Shown here: positions 9,420 through 15,880 of the stretch, one piece after another | Numbering within the stretch: position 1 is the stretch's first letter | Layout of the letters: every line of letters starts with the position of its first letter | Assembly: GCA_007132315.1 (NCBI GenBank) | Contig: SLOW01000333.1 | Span: 1-20,479 of the forward strand | Source: Opitutales bacterium | GTDB taxonomy: Bacteria > Verrucomicrobiota > Verrucomicrobiia > Opitutales > T3Sed10-336 | DNA length: 20,479 nt | Direction: 5' to 3' | The notes under the pieces: model-generated | Databases searched by the model: none | The model's input: the letters and a program-made list of their open reading frames with translations, nothing else | What the model was told of the DNA's origin: nothing | Made by a program: the position numbers and the translations under genes

Positions 9420-10661
9420 TCAGCGGTCACACTCACCCATCACGAAATCGAGGCTGCCGAGCAGCGAAACGACGTCGGAAATCATGCACCCGACGGCGAC
9501 CTTCGGCAGAATGCTCAAATTACAAAAAGACGGCGAACGGATCTTCAAGCGATAAGGCACCCCGCCGCCCTTGGAAACGATGTAAAACCCGAGCGCCCCC
9601 TTCGGATTCTCGGCCTCGAAGTAAACCTCCCCGGCCGGCATCTGCGGGCCCTGGGTGACGAGCATGAAGTTCTGAATCAACTCCTCCATGCTGGTCATGA
9701 TCTTTTCCTTCGGCGGCGCGAAAATCTTCTTGGCATCCTCGGCGTACCACGGCCCGTCGGGCATCGACTTGACGACCTGGCGGACGATCCGGACGCTCTG
9801 CCGCATCTCCTCCAGGCGCACCAAGTAGCGGTCGTAACAATCGCCTCGGGATCCGACCGGAACATCGAACTCGTATTGCTCGTAACCGCTGTACGGAACA
9901 TCCTTGCGCAGGTCCATGGCGACCCCGCTGCCCCGCAGATTGGGACCGGTCAACCCGTAGGCGATGGCGTCCTCGCGGGAAATCGGGGCGACGCCCTCGG
10001 TGCGGTCCAGGAAGATCCGGTTCCGGGTCAGCAGTGCGTCGCACTCGTCCAGGATCGGCAGGAACTGGTCGCAAAACCCGTCCACTTTCGCCAACCAACC
10101 CTCCGGCAAATCCCGAGCCACGCCGCCGATGCGGGTGTAACTCGTGGTGAAGCGCGCGCCGGTCAGCTGTTCGAAGAGCGTGTAGAGTTTTTCGCGCTCG
10201 GTGAAGGTGTACAGGAACACCGTCATCGCTCCGATATCGAGCGCGTACGCCCCGACCCCCATCAGGTGCGCGGAGATTCTCGACATCTCGGAAACCAGCA
10301 CGCGAATGGCCTGGCACCGCGGGGGCACGTCGAGCTTGGCCAATTTTTCCACCGCGATGGCATAGGCGGCGTTGTTGGCCAGCGGAGCGAGGTAGTCGAG
10401 CCGGTCGGTGTAGGGGACGAACTGATTGTAGGTCATGTTTTCGGCGATCTTTTCATCGCCGCGATGCAGGTACCCGACAATCGGCTCGCACCGGGTCACG
10501 ACCTCGCCGTCGAGGTCGAGGTCGAGTCGCAACACGCCGTGTGTGCTCGGGTGCGACGGACCCATACTCAGAGTCATGCTCTCGGCCTCCAACTCCCGCT
10601 CTCCCCGCGCCAGGCGGCTGAGAACGTCGCCGTAGGAAACTTCGGTGGCTTGTTTCGCCAT
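9420..10661 (-). CDS. nuoD: NADH-quinone oxidoreductase subunit D
   Basis: 413 aa, the 49-kDa homologue that, with NuoB and NuoH, forms the quinone-reduction site. Family signatures include GPSHPSTHG at 34-42 (His38 is a candidate quinone ligand), GYLHRGDEKIAE at 63-74, and the YTDRLDYLAPLANNAAYA region around 84-101 (Tyr84 is a likely quinone-contacting residue by position). The C-terminus has the characteristic PKGALGFYIVSKGG and LDFVMGECDR. The frame opens at a TTG at 10667, but the ATG at 10661, seven bases after the nuoC stop, begins a normal N-terminus. nuoC and nuoD are separate genes here, not fused as in E. coli. Confidence 0.97.
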   Translation of the reverse strand: MAKQATEVSYGDVLSRLARGERELEAESMTLSMGPSHPSTHGVLRLDLDLDGEVVTRCEPIVGYLHRGDEKIAENMTYNQFVPYTDRLDYLAPLANNAAYAIAVEKLAKLDVPPRCQAIRVLVSEMSRISAHLMGVGAYALDIGAMTVFLYTFTEREKLYTLFEQLTGARFTTSYTRIGGVARDLPEGWLAKVDGFCDQFLPILDECDALLTRNRIFLDRTEGVAPISREDAIAYGLTGPNLRGSGVAMDLRKDVPYSGYEQYEFDVPVGSRGDCYDRYLVRLEEMRQSVRIVRQVVKSMPDGPWYAEDAKKIFAPPKEKIMTSMEELIQNFMLVTQGPQMPAGEVYFEAENPKGALGFYIVSKGGGVPYRLKIRSPSFCNLSILPKVAVGCMISDVVSLLGSLDFVMGECDR

Positions 10662-10668
10662 GGTCAAA

Positions 10669-11283
10669 TCAGGTCTTCGGTTTCGGATTTTTCTCGGTCC
10701 AGGTCTGATCCTTGGCCCTCGGTTCGCGTTCGCTCATCGCCCCCTGTTCCGGGGCGACGAATGGACCGCCCATCATCGGGGCGCCGGCGACCTTGGCCCC
10801 GGTCTCGGCCGCCACTTCACTGTCGGGGAGCTCCGTCTCGATGCCGGCCAGCGGGAACTCCTTGCGCAGGGGATGGTACGGGTAATCGTCCCACATCAGA
10901 ATGCGGCGCAGGTCCGGATGATCCAAAAAGCGGATACCGAGCATGTCGTAAGTCTCGCGCTCGTGCCAGTTGGCCGTCGGCCACAAATGGGACACGCTGG
11001 CAACCTCCGGCTCGGCGTCGTCCGGACAATCGACCGCCACCCGCAGGTACACGTGTTTCTCGGACGACAACAGATGGTAAACCGCGGTGAAACGGGGTTC
11101 GGCGTCGTTCCAATCCACGCCGGTGACGTCGGTGAGAAAATCGAACCCGTATTCGTCCCGCAATGCGGCGGCCAGTTCCAGCCACCGGCCGGCCGGACAA
11201 TTCAGCGCCGGCCAGTCGAGAGACTCCCGGGATTCGATATCGGAAAAGCGTTCGCGCAGACGGGCGACCAGGTCTTCACTCAT
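10669..11283 (-). CDS. nuoC: NADH-quinone oxidoreductase subunit C
   Basis: 204 aa, the 30-kDa subunit that stabilises the NuoB-NuoD-NuoI junction. The family signature ERETYDMLGIRFLDHP is at 108-123, followed by DLRRILMWDDYPYHPLRKEF. The open frame continues upstream to 11469, but the ATG at 11283 (MSEDLVARL), 16 bases after the nuoB stop, fits the family. After the conserved domain ends near residue 150 there is a roughly 50-residue tail rich in A, G, P, E and K (AAETGAKVAGAPMMGG, then a lysine-rich end). It is likely disordered and is longer than in many homologues; I cannot assign it a function. Confidence 0.95.
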   Translation of the reverse strand: MSEDLVARLRERFSDIESRESLDWPALNCPAGRWLELAAALRDEYGFDFLTDVTGVDWNDAEPRFTAVYHLLSSEKHVYLRVAVDCPDDAEPEVASVSHLWPTANWHERETYDMLGIRFLDHPDLRRILMWDDYPYHPLRKEFPLAGIETELPDSEVAAETGAKVAGAPMMGGPFVAPEQGAMSEREPRAKDQTWTEKNPKPKT

Positions 11284-11299
11284 GACGATCTCGCTCCAG

Positions 11300-11842
11300 T
11301 CAGGCGTTGGCCGCGGTGATTCGGGGAGCCTCCTCCTCCGACCACAACTGTTTGAGCGAACGTTCCCGCCCGACTTTCGTTTGCAGTTTGAGCAACCCGT
11401 CCAGCAAGGCTTCGGGACGCGGCGGGCAGCCGCTGACGTAAACATCGACCGGAACGATCCTATCCACACCCTGGAGCACCGCGTAGGACCGGTACATTCC
11501 GCCGGTGGAGGCGCAGGCTCCCATGGCGATCACCCAGCGCGGATGGGGCATCTGGTCGTAAATCCGGCGCAGCGCCGGCGCCATCTTGTAGGTCACCGTG
11601 CCGGCCACGATCATGACGTCCGACTGCCGCGGCGAAAAGCGCATCACCTCGGCGCCGAAACGGGAAATGTCGAATCGGGAACTCGCCGTCGCCATCAGCT
11701 CGATCGCACAACAGGCGAGACCCATCGGCATCGGCCACATGGAGTGCGAACGGATCCAGTTGATCGCCGCATCCGCGCGGGTGACCACTATATCGCCTTC
11801 GATCTTCGTGTCGTAAGCCAGCTCTTCTTTCTTTACCGACAT
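11300..11842 (-). CDS. nuoB: NADH-quinone oxidoreductase subunit B
   Basis: 180 aa. It carries cluster N2, the last iron-sulfur centre before quinone. The unusual tandem cysteines are present (GLACCAIE, Cys44-Cys45), together with Cys110 (MGACASTGG) and Cys139 (VSGCPPRPE), giving all four N2 ligands. The open frame reaches a TTG at 11872, but the ATG at 11842 (MSVKKEELAYD) gives the normal N-terminus. This is the first gene of the operon on this strand. In most genomes nuoA sits directly upstream; here upstream there are about 260 bases without a recognisable gene and then the oppositely oriented tRNA-Ser. Confidence 0.97.
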   Translation of the reverse strand: MSVKKEELAYDTKIEGDIVVTRADAAINWIRSHSMWPMPMGLACCAIELMATASSRFDISRFGAEVMRFSPRQSDVMIVAGTVTYKMAPALRRIYDQMPHPRWVIAMGACASTGGMYRSYAVLQGVDRIVPVDVYVSGCPPRPEALLDGLLKLQTKVGRERSLKQLWSEEEAPRITAANA

Positions 11843-12059
11843 GGTGTTAGCCTGAAATTGGATTAGCCCCAAAAGGTCAAACTACCGGCCCGTTCCGAGC
11901 ACGCAAGGAGGTTTTTTGCGAAACCCTCCGGAGCGCATTCACAGGACCAATTAGGCTCGCATGAGAACCCGCCCGGAACCGATGAATCCAAGATCCGGAA
12001 TTTCCGAAAAACCCGCGGCGGCCCCTTCCGCGACGACGCCGGCATAGCGATTTTTCTCG

Positions 12060-12088
12060 TTGACCACTGCAAACGAAAGGGAAACAGT
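12060..12088 (+). promoter_or_regulatory. Weak candidate promoter of tRNA-Ser
   Basis: TTGACC at 12060-12065 matches the -35 consensus at five of six positions. Seventeen bases later AACAGT (12083-12088) is only a half-matching -10. The implied start near 12095 would lie about ten bases before the tRNA, which is reasonable for a tRNA gene. The rest of the nuoB-tRNA gap (11843-12059) shows no gene and no convincing promoter for the nuo operon. Confidence 0.25.
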
Positions 12089-12104
12089 TGCCTTTTTAGC
12101 ACTC

Positions 12105-12189
12105 GGAGAGGTGACAGAGTGGCCGATTGTGCAGCATTGGAAATGCTGTGTACCGCAAGGTACCGAGGGTTCGAATCCCTCCCTCTCCG
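12105..12189 (+). tRNA. tRNA-Ser (anticodon GGA)
   Basis: An 85-base class II tRNA folds by eye. The acceptor stem is GGAGAGG (12105-12111) with CCTCTCC (12182-12188) and discriminator G at 12189. The anticodon stem CAGCA/TGCTG encloses the loop TTGGAAA with anticodon GGA at 12139-12141, which reads UCC and UCU. A long variable arm, GTACC-GCAA-GGTAC, is typical of tRNA-Ser. The T arm is GAGGG-TTCGAAT-CCCTC (12165-12181). The 3' CCA is not encoded and must be added after transcription. The 3' end is involved in an unusual downstream duplication. ORFs on the opposite strand here are antisense artefacts of the tRNA. Confidence 0.96.
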
Positions 12190-12358
12190 CCCGGACAAGG
12201 CACAGCCGCAGGCGGGGCGGCAAGAGGGAGGCGAGTCGAACCCGAGCAGAGGGTTTGTGGAGCGAAGCGGAACGGCAAACCGAAGGTTTGGGGCGAAGCC
12301 CCGAGCAACGCGAGTCAATCCCTCCCTCTCCGCCCGGACAAGGCACAGCCGCAGGCGG
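12174..12358 (+). repeat. Direct and inverted copies of the tRNA-Ser 3' end
   Basis: A perfect 42-base direct repeat occurs at 12174-12215 and 12317-12358. The first copy comprises the last 16 bases of the tRNA plus 26 bases downstream. The second ends one base before the pyrD stop codon. The 101-base spacer holds a degenerate inverted copy of the tRNA T arm and acceptor (12223-12246: AGAGGGAGG then GAGTCGAACCC, against AGAGGGAGGGATTCGAACCC on the opposite tRNA strand). It also holds two short perfect hairpins with GAA loops: AAACC-GAA-GGTTT (12277-12289) and GGGGC-GAA-GCCCC (12290-12302). The arrangement resembles att-like tRNA targeting, but there is no room for an integrase. Confidence 0.8.
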
Positions 12359-12359
12359 A

Positions 12360-13424
12360 CTACACCCAGTCCGACCGGTGTCGCGGGGCCAGGGCCTGGG
12401 CGAGGTCGCGGGCGAAGAACGGTCCGCGAAAAATCATGCCGGTGTAAATCTGAATGAGGGACGCGCCGGCGTCCATTTTCTCGCCCGCCGATTCGACATC
12501 GTGAATGCCGCCTACCCCGATGATCGGCAGTCTGCCCTCGGTCCGCAGGTACACATAACGGACGATCTCGGTGGATCGACGCCGCAACGGCCTGCCGCTC
12601 AACCCGCCGCATTCGCCGACCGACGCGAAACGCCCGGGACGCTGCAACGTGGTGTTGGTGGCGATGATACCGTCCAGCCTCAAGTCGGACACCGTCTCCA
12701 GAACAGCGTCAATCTGGGGGAACGTCAGATCCGGAGCGATCTTGACCAGAATCGGCACGCGGACCTTGCCTTGCTCCCGTACACGGCGCGCGTTCGCGTC
12801 GCGCAGCACCCGCAGCAGACCGGTCAGATAGGAAACCTCCTGCAAGCGGCGCAGATCCGGGGTGTTCGGACTGCTCACATTGACCGCGATGTAATCGGCG
12901 TGATCGGCCAGGGCGTTAAACGAAAACAGATAATCCTCGGCCGCGTCCTCCACCGAAACCACCCGGGACTTGCCAATATTCACCCCGAGGGGCATGCGGG
13001 GATCCCGGCGCTTGCGGGCCAGGCGGCGCGCCACCCGCTCCGCGCCGTCGTTGTTGAACCCCATCCGGTTGATCACGGCCTCCTCCTCCGGATAGCGGAA
13101 CACGCGCGGCTTGGGGTTTCCCGGCTGACGCTGGCCGGTGACGGTACCGATCTCGACGTGCCCGAACCCCAGCGCCCGGGCAGCGGGCCAGCACACCGCG
13201 TCCTTGTCGAATCCCGCCGCCAGCCCCACGGCGTTCGGGAACCGGAGGCCAAACAGCTCGATCGGACGCGTCCGCCCGTCCGGACGGCTCCAGCGTGCCA
13301 TCAGCCGGCACAGCGGCGAACACTTCGCCAGCAAACGGAGAGCCCGCACCGCCTGGTGATGAGCCTCTTCCGGATCCCGCCGGAAAACGTACGGTCTGAT
13401 TAATTTTTCGTACCAGAACTCCAT
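12360..13424 (-). CDS. pyrD: Dihydroorotate dehydrogenase, class 2 (quinone)
   Basis: 354 aa FMN enzyme that oxidises dihydroorotate to orotate in pyrimidine synthesis and reduces membrane quinone. The N-terminal helical extension typical of membrane-associated class 2 enzymes is present (MEFWYEKLIRPYVFRRDPEEAH-like). Conserved segments follow: GLAAGFDKD at 67-75, INRMGFNNDG at 118-127, VNVSSPNTPDLR at 181-192 with Ser185 in the position of the class 2 catalytic base, PILVKIAPDL, ATNTT and GVGGI. Its quinone use links it to the pool reduced by the neighbouring NDH-1. The stop codon lies one base beyond the second tRNA-derived repeat. It is divergent from the acidic-tail gene. Confidence 0.96.
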   Translation of the reverse strand: MEFWYEKLIRPYVFRRDPEEAHHQAVRALRLLAKCSPLCRLMARWSRPDGRTRPIELFGLRFPNAVGLAAGFDKDAVCWPAARALGFGHVEIGTVTGQRQPGNPKPRVFRYPEEEAVINRMGFNNDGAERVARRLARKRRDPRMPLGVNIGKSRVVSVEDAAEDYLFSFNALADHADYIAVNVSSPNTPDLRRLQEVSYLTGLLRVLRDANARRVREQGKVRVPILVKIAPDLTFPQIDAVLETVSDLRLDGIIATNTTLQRPGRFASVGECGGLSGRPLRRRSTEIVRYVYLRTEGRLPIIGVGGIHDVESAGEKMDAGASLIQIYTGMIFRGPFFARDLAQALAPRHRSDWV

Positions 13425-13480
13425 AACCGGAAAGCCTTTGTGCCCGTATCTCGCATTCGACCTATTTTTTTCGACGCCAA

Positions 13481-13623
13481 AGGGTTTGACCCTGTGTGCC
13501 GGAAGGCTCTATCGCCAAGGTGGAGGATCGGAGAGAAAGGAGCCAGCGGAAATATCCGGATTTTCCTCAGAAAATCATTATTTCGCAGGTTGACTTGCCC
13601 GCCGGAGCAGGTTTTTTCCTGCT
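13481..13623 (+). other. Structured region upstream of the acidic-tail gene
   Basis: The 257-base gap between pyrD and the next plus-strand gene contains several complementary arms: AGGGT-TTG-ACCCT (13481-13493); CCGGA (13499-13503) with TCCGG (13555-13559) enclosing GGCTC (13505-13509) with GAGCC (13540-13544); and AGCAGG-TTTTTT-CCTGCT (13606-13623). They could form a structured 5' leader. I do not recognise a known riboswitch. An open frame with a GTG at 13496 crosses the region but its codons lack the GC-rich third positions of the downstream gene. Confidence 0.3.
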
Positions 13624-13681
13624 AGAGAGTAAGGACCGGTCAATATTGGAAACCCTCGCATGGTTCGGCACATATTTTTCT

Positions 13682-14494
13682 ATGGCAAAGGCAAAAAAGC
13701 AACTTACGTGGTGCATCGTCAGGCTCGGAGAAGACCTCAACTGGTGGGTGGATGAAATCAGCGACGAGGTTCATTGGGATATCGACGGTTTGAGCATCAT
13801 CGACCCCAGACAACTCGGCTACATCATCGACCTGATCGAACCGCTCAACGATGACGGGTTCGACAGCAACCTCCTCGAATCGGCTTTCTTCGCCTTCCGT
13901 ATCGAAAAAGATCTCGGCAAGGGCAGGGTTCGCCTGGCGCGCAGCAATGACACGCTGCTGGACACCGAGGACCAGCTCTTCGCCATGCCCAACCTCATCG
14001 ACGAGGAAACCGGTCCCTATGCCGACTTCATCGACCACATCACCAAGTTGCGGGTGAAGCTGCTCAACGACACCATCGATTTCGAGCAGAAGCTGACCAT
14101 GGACGAAATCGAGGAGGAAATTCGCGAAGACCAGAACAACAGCTTCATCGAAGGCAGCGCCGTGCACATTTTCAACGAGATTGTGAACATCCTGGAGTAC
14201 GTGCCGGCCGGATACGAAGCCGAGGAAGAGGAAGTGGCACCGGAAGCCAAGGACGAGGATATCGATGTCGAAGTGAGCGACGATCTTCCGGAAATCGACG
14301 AAAAAGAGGAACAGGAGCTTCAGAAGGACGAATCGCTCCGCTGGGACGGCGATGACGAGGAGAGCGAAGACATGGAGGAGCTCGACGACGACGAGGAGGA
14401 AGAGGAGGACCTCGATGATCTCGAAGGCGACGATGACCTCGACGATCTCGAGGACGACGAAGAAGCGGTTAAATCCCGCATCCGGAAGAAATAG
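13682..14494 (+). CDS. Uncharacterised protein with long acidic C-terminal tail
   Basis: 270 aa from the ATG at 13682 (MAKAKKQLTW). The frame extends upstream to a GTG at 13496, but that part has different codon use. Residues 1-178 look like a folded, soluble domain of mixed structure (LTWCIVRLGEDLNWWVDEIS, IIDPRQLGYIIDLIEPLNDD, FIDHITKLRVKLLNDTIDF). There is no signal peptide or membrane segment. Residues 180-261 are dominated by Asp and Glu (for example ELDDDEEEEEDLDDLEGDDD), and the protein ends in a basic cap, KSRIRKK. Such tails are usually disordered and may bind basic proteins or metals, or act as nucleic-acid mimics; this is inference. I do not recognise the family. The gene stands alone, is followed by a strong palindrome, and codon use suggests it is native and expressed. 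Confidence 0.85.
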   Translation: MAKAKKQLTWCIVRLGEDLNWWVDEISDEVHWDIDGLSIIDPRQLGYIIDLIEPLNDDGFDSNLLESAFFAFRIEKDLGKGRVRLARSNDTLLDTEDQLFAMPNLIDEETGPYADFIDHITKLRVKLLNDTIDFEQKLTMDEIEEEIREDQNNSFIEGSAVHIFNEIVNILEYVPAGYEAEEEEVAPEAKDEDIDVEVSDDLPEIDEKEEQELQKDESLRWDGDDEESEDMEELDDDEEEEEDLDDLEGDDDLDDLEDDEEAVKSRIRKK

Positions 14495-14507
14495 TCGTCC
14501 GCGGTTT

Positions 14508-14563
14508 CCATTAGCAGCTTGTCGGGCTTAGGTGGTAGCCTTAGGCCGACAAGCTGCTAATGG
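14508..14563. repeat. Perfect 18-bp inverted repeat after the acidic-tail gene
   Basis: CCATTAGCAGCTTGTCGG (14508-14525) is perfectly complementary to 14546-14563, separated by a 20-base loop. It starts 13 bases after the stop codon, where a terminator would sit, but no U-tract follows. The loop sequence with its flank (GTCGGGCTTAGG) resembles GTCGGGTTAGG in the element at 2023-2034, suggesting related interspersed palindromes. Confidence 0.75.
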
Positions 14564-14669
14564 AGGTAATATCATAACAAGGGTGTGGAATAGACGCGAA
14601 GAGACTCACGACACCGCCTATATTGAGGCTCCTTTAACCTCAAATTCCTGGTTTTTCTTCAAAGATCCG

Positions 14670-14727
14670 CAGGCGGGAATGCCTGTGTCACCTCGACACC
14701 CTCTGGGATCGCGGGCATCTTGCCCGC
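14670..14727. repeat. Two small palindromic elements in tandem
   Basis: CAGGC-GGGAAT-GCCTG (14670-14685) and GCGGGCA-TCT-TGCCCGC (14711-14727) lie 25 bases apart in the gap before the hemB stop. From memory, both resemble short palindromes found many times in Verrucomicrobiota and Planctomycetota genomes. The region 14495-14784 holds no gene I can support; the plus-strand ORF across it is low-quality repeat translation. Confidence 0.55.
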
Positions 14728-14784
14728 ACCAATTGCCCATGCGACACACACCCCGAGACAGTGCGGGAACGTCGCCATCCAACC

Positions 14785-15792
14785 TCAACGCCGTTCCGCC
14801 ACCGCGCGGGCGAAATAGGTTAGAATCATGTCGGCCCCCGCCCGCTTGATGGCGAGCAGAGATTCATCCCGGCACGCCCGCAGGTCGAGCCACCCGCGTT
14901 CGGCGGCGGCGTGGATCTGTGCGTATTCGCCGGATACCTGGTAAGCCGCCACCGGCAAGCCGGACTGCTCGCGGACGTCCCGAATGATATCGAGATAGGG
15001 TCCGGCCGGCTTGACCATGACGACATCGGCGCCCTCGCTTTCGTCCAGCCACACCTCCCGCAAGGCTTCCCGCCGGTTGCCGGGTTCGAGCTGATACGTG
15101 CGTTTGTCCAGCACCGGACGGTCGCGTCCGGTCGCGCTGCCCACCGCCTCGCGGAACGGCCCGTAAAACGCCGAAGCGAATTTCGCGGAATACGCCAGGA
15201 TCCCCGTGTCTGTCGCTCCCGCGGTGTCGAGCGCGGCGCGGATGGTGCCGACGCGACCGTCCATCATGTCCGACGGCGCCACCCAGTCCACGCCGGTCTC
15301 GGCGTGCAGCACCGCCATGCGCGTCAACACGGCGACGGTGGCGTCGTTATCAACGTCGGTGCCGTCGCCGTTCAGCAGACCGTCGTGGCCGTGGGTCGTG
15401 TACGGATCCAGGGCGATGTCCGTGATGACGGTCAACCCGGGAACGTCACGCTTGATCGCCCGCACCGCCCGCAGCACCAGCGTGTTTCCATCGAGGGCTC
15501 CGCTTCCGGTGGCGTCCTTTTGACTCGCTTCGAGGCAGGGAAACAAGGCGACCGCCGGGATTCCCAGTTCGAACAGCTCGCGGCATTCCGTCACAAGCCG
15601 GCGGACCGGAAAGCGGACCACACCGGGCATCGCCTCCACCGGCTCCGGATCGCCGTCGCCATCGACAACGAACAGAGGCGAGATCAGATCGGACGGCGCA
15701 AGGCGCGTCTCCGCGACGAGCGCCCGGCGCGAAACCGACGAACGCAACCGTCGCGGCCGAATGGACAGTTCCAGCTTGAATTCTTCATTCAT
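14785..15792 (-). CDS. hemB: Delta-aminolevulinic acid dehydratase (porphobilinogen synthase)
   Basis: 335 aa, the normal length. It condenses two 5-aminolevulinate molecules to porphobilinogen in haem synthesis. The two Schiff-base lysines are visible: Lys204 in YSAKFAS and Lys261 in VMVKPAGPYLDII. The metal-site segment reads DIALDPYTTHGHDG (Asp125, Asp129, Asp137) where zinc enzymes have cysteines, so this is the aspartate-rich, zinc-independent type, probably using magnesium. The N-terminus RPRRLRSS and the LISPLFVVDG strand are standard. It is divergent from cysS with an 88-base gap that must hold both promoters. Identity is secure; the metal type is inferred from the missing cysteines. 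Confidence 0.97.
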   Translation of the reverse strand: MNEEFKLELSIRPRRLRSSVSRRALVAETRLAPSDLISPLFVVDGDGDPEPVEAMPGVVRFPVRRLVTECRELFELGIPAVALFPCLEASQKDATGSGALDGNTLVLRAVRAIKRDVPGLTVITDIALDPYTTHGHDGLLNGDGTDVDNDATVAVLTRMAVLHAETGVDWVAPSDMMDGRVGTIRAALDTAGATDTGILAYSAKFASAFYGPFREAVGSATGRDRPVLDKRTYQLEPGNRREALREVWLDESEGADVVMVKPAGPYLDIIRDVREQSGLPVAAYQVSGEYAQIHAAAERGWLDLRACRDESLLAIKRAGADMILTYFARAVAERR

Positions 15793-15880
15793 TGGCCGGA
15801 GATTCTAATCTTTTTCCGATACAAGGAAATCAAGAAACAGCCGGGCCGGCGCCGCCCGCCCACGCAACGTTCGCCGAAGT

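Noticed and set aside
11875..11880. TTGACC on the minus strand upstream of nuoB as the nuo promoter
   Set aside because: The sequence 16-18 bases further on (TTTCAG, TTCAGG) does not resemble a -10 box.
12216..12316. Spacer between tRNA-derived repeats as a CRISPR unit or small prophage
   Set aside because: Only two direct copies exist and no integrase, cas gene or further spacers are present.
12096..12346. Minus-strand ORFs across the tRNA-Ser region
   Set aside because: They are antisense translations of the tRNA and its duplicated 3' end, a well-known annotation artefact.
13496..13681. N-terminal extension of the acidic-tail protein from GTG 13496
   Set aside because: Third-position GC is much lower than in the main gene and the segment overlaps predicted RNA stems; ATG 13682 gives a natural N-terminus.
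14532..14849. 105-aa plus-strand ORF after the acidic-tail gene
   Set aside because: It runs through palindromic repeats and into the antisense of hemB, with no start context and no native codon pattern.
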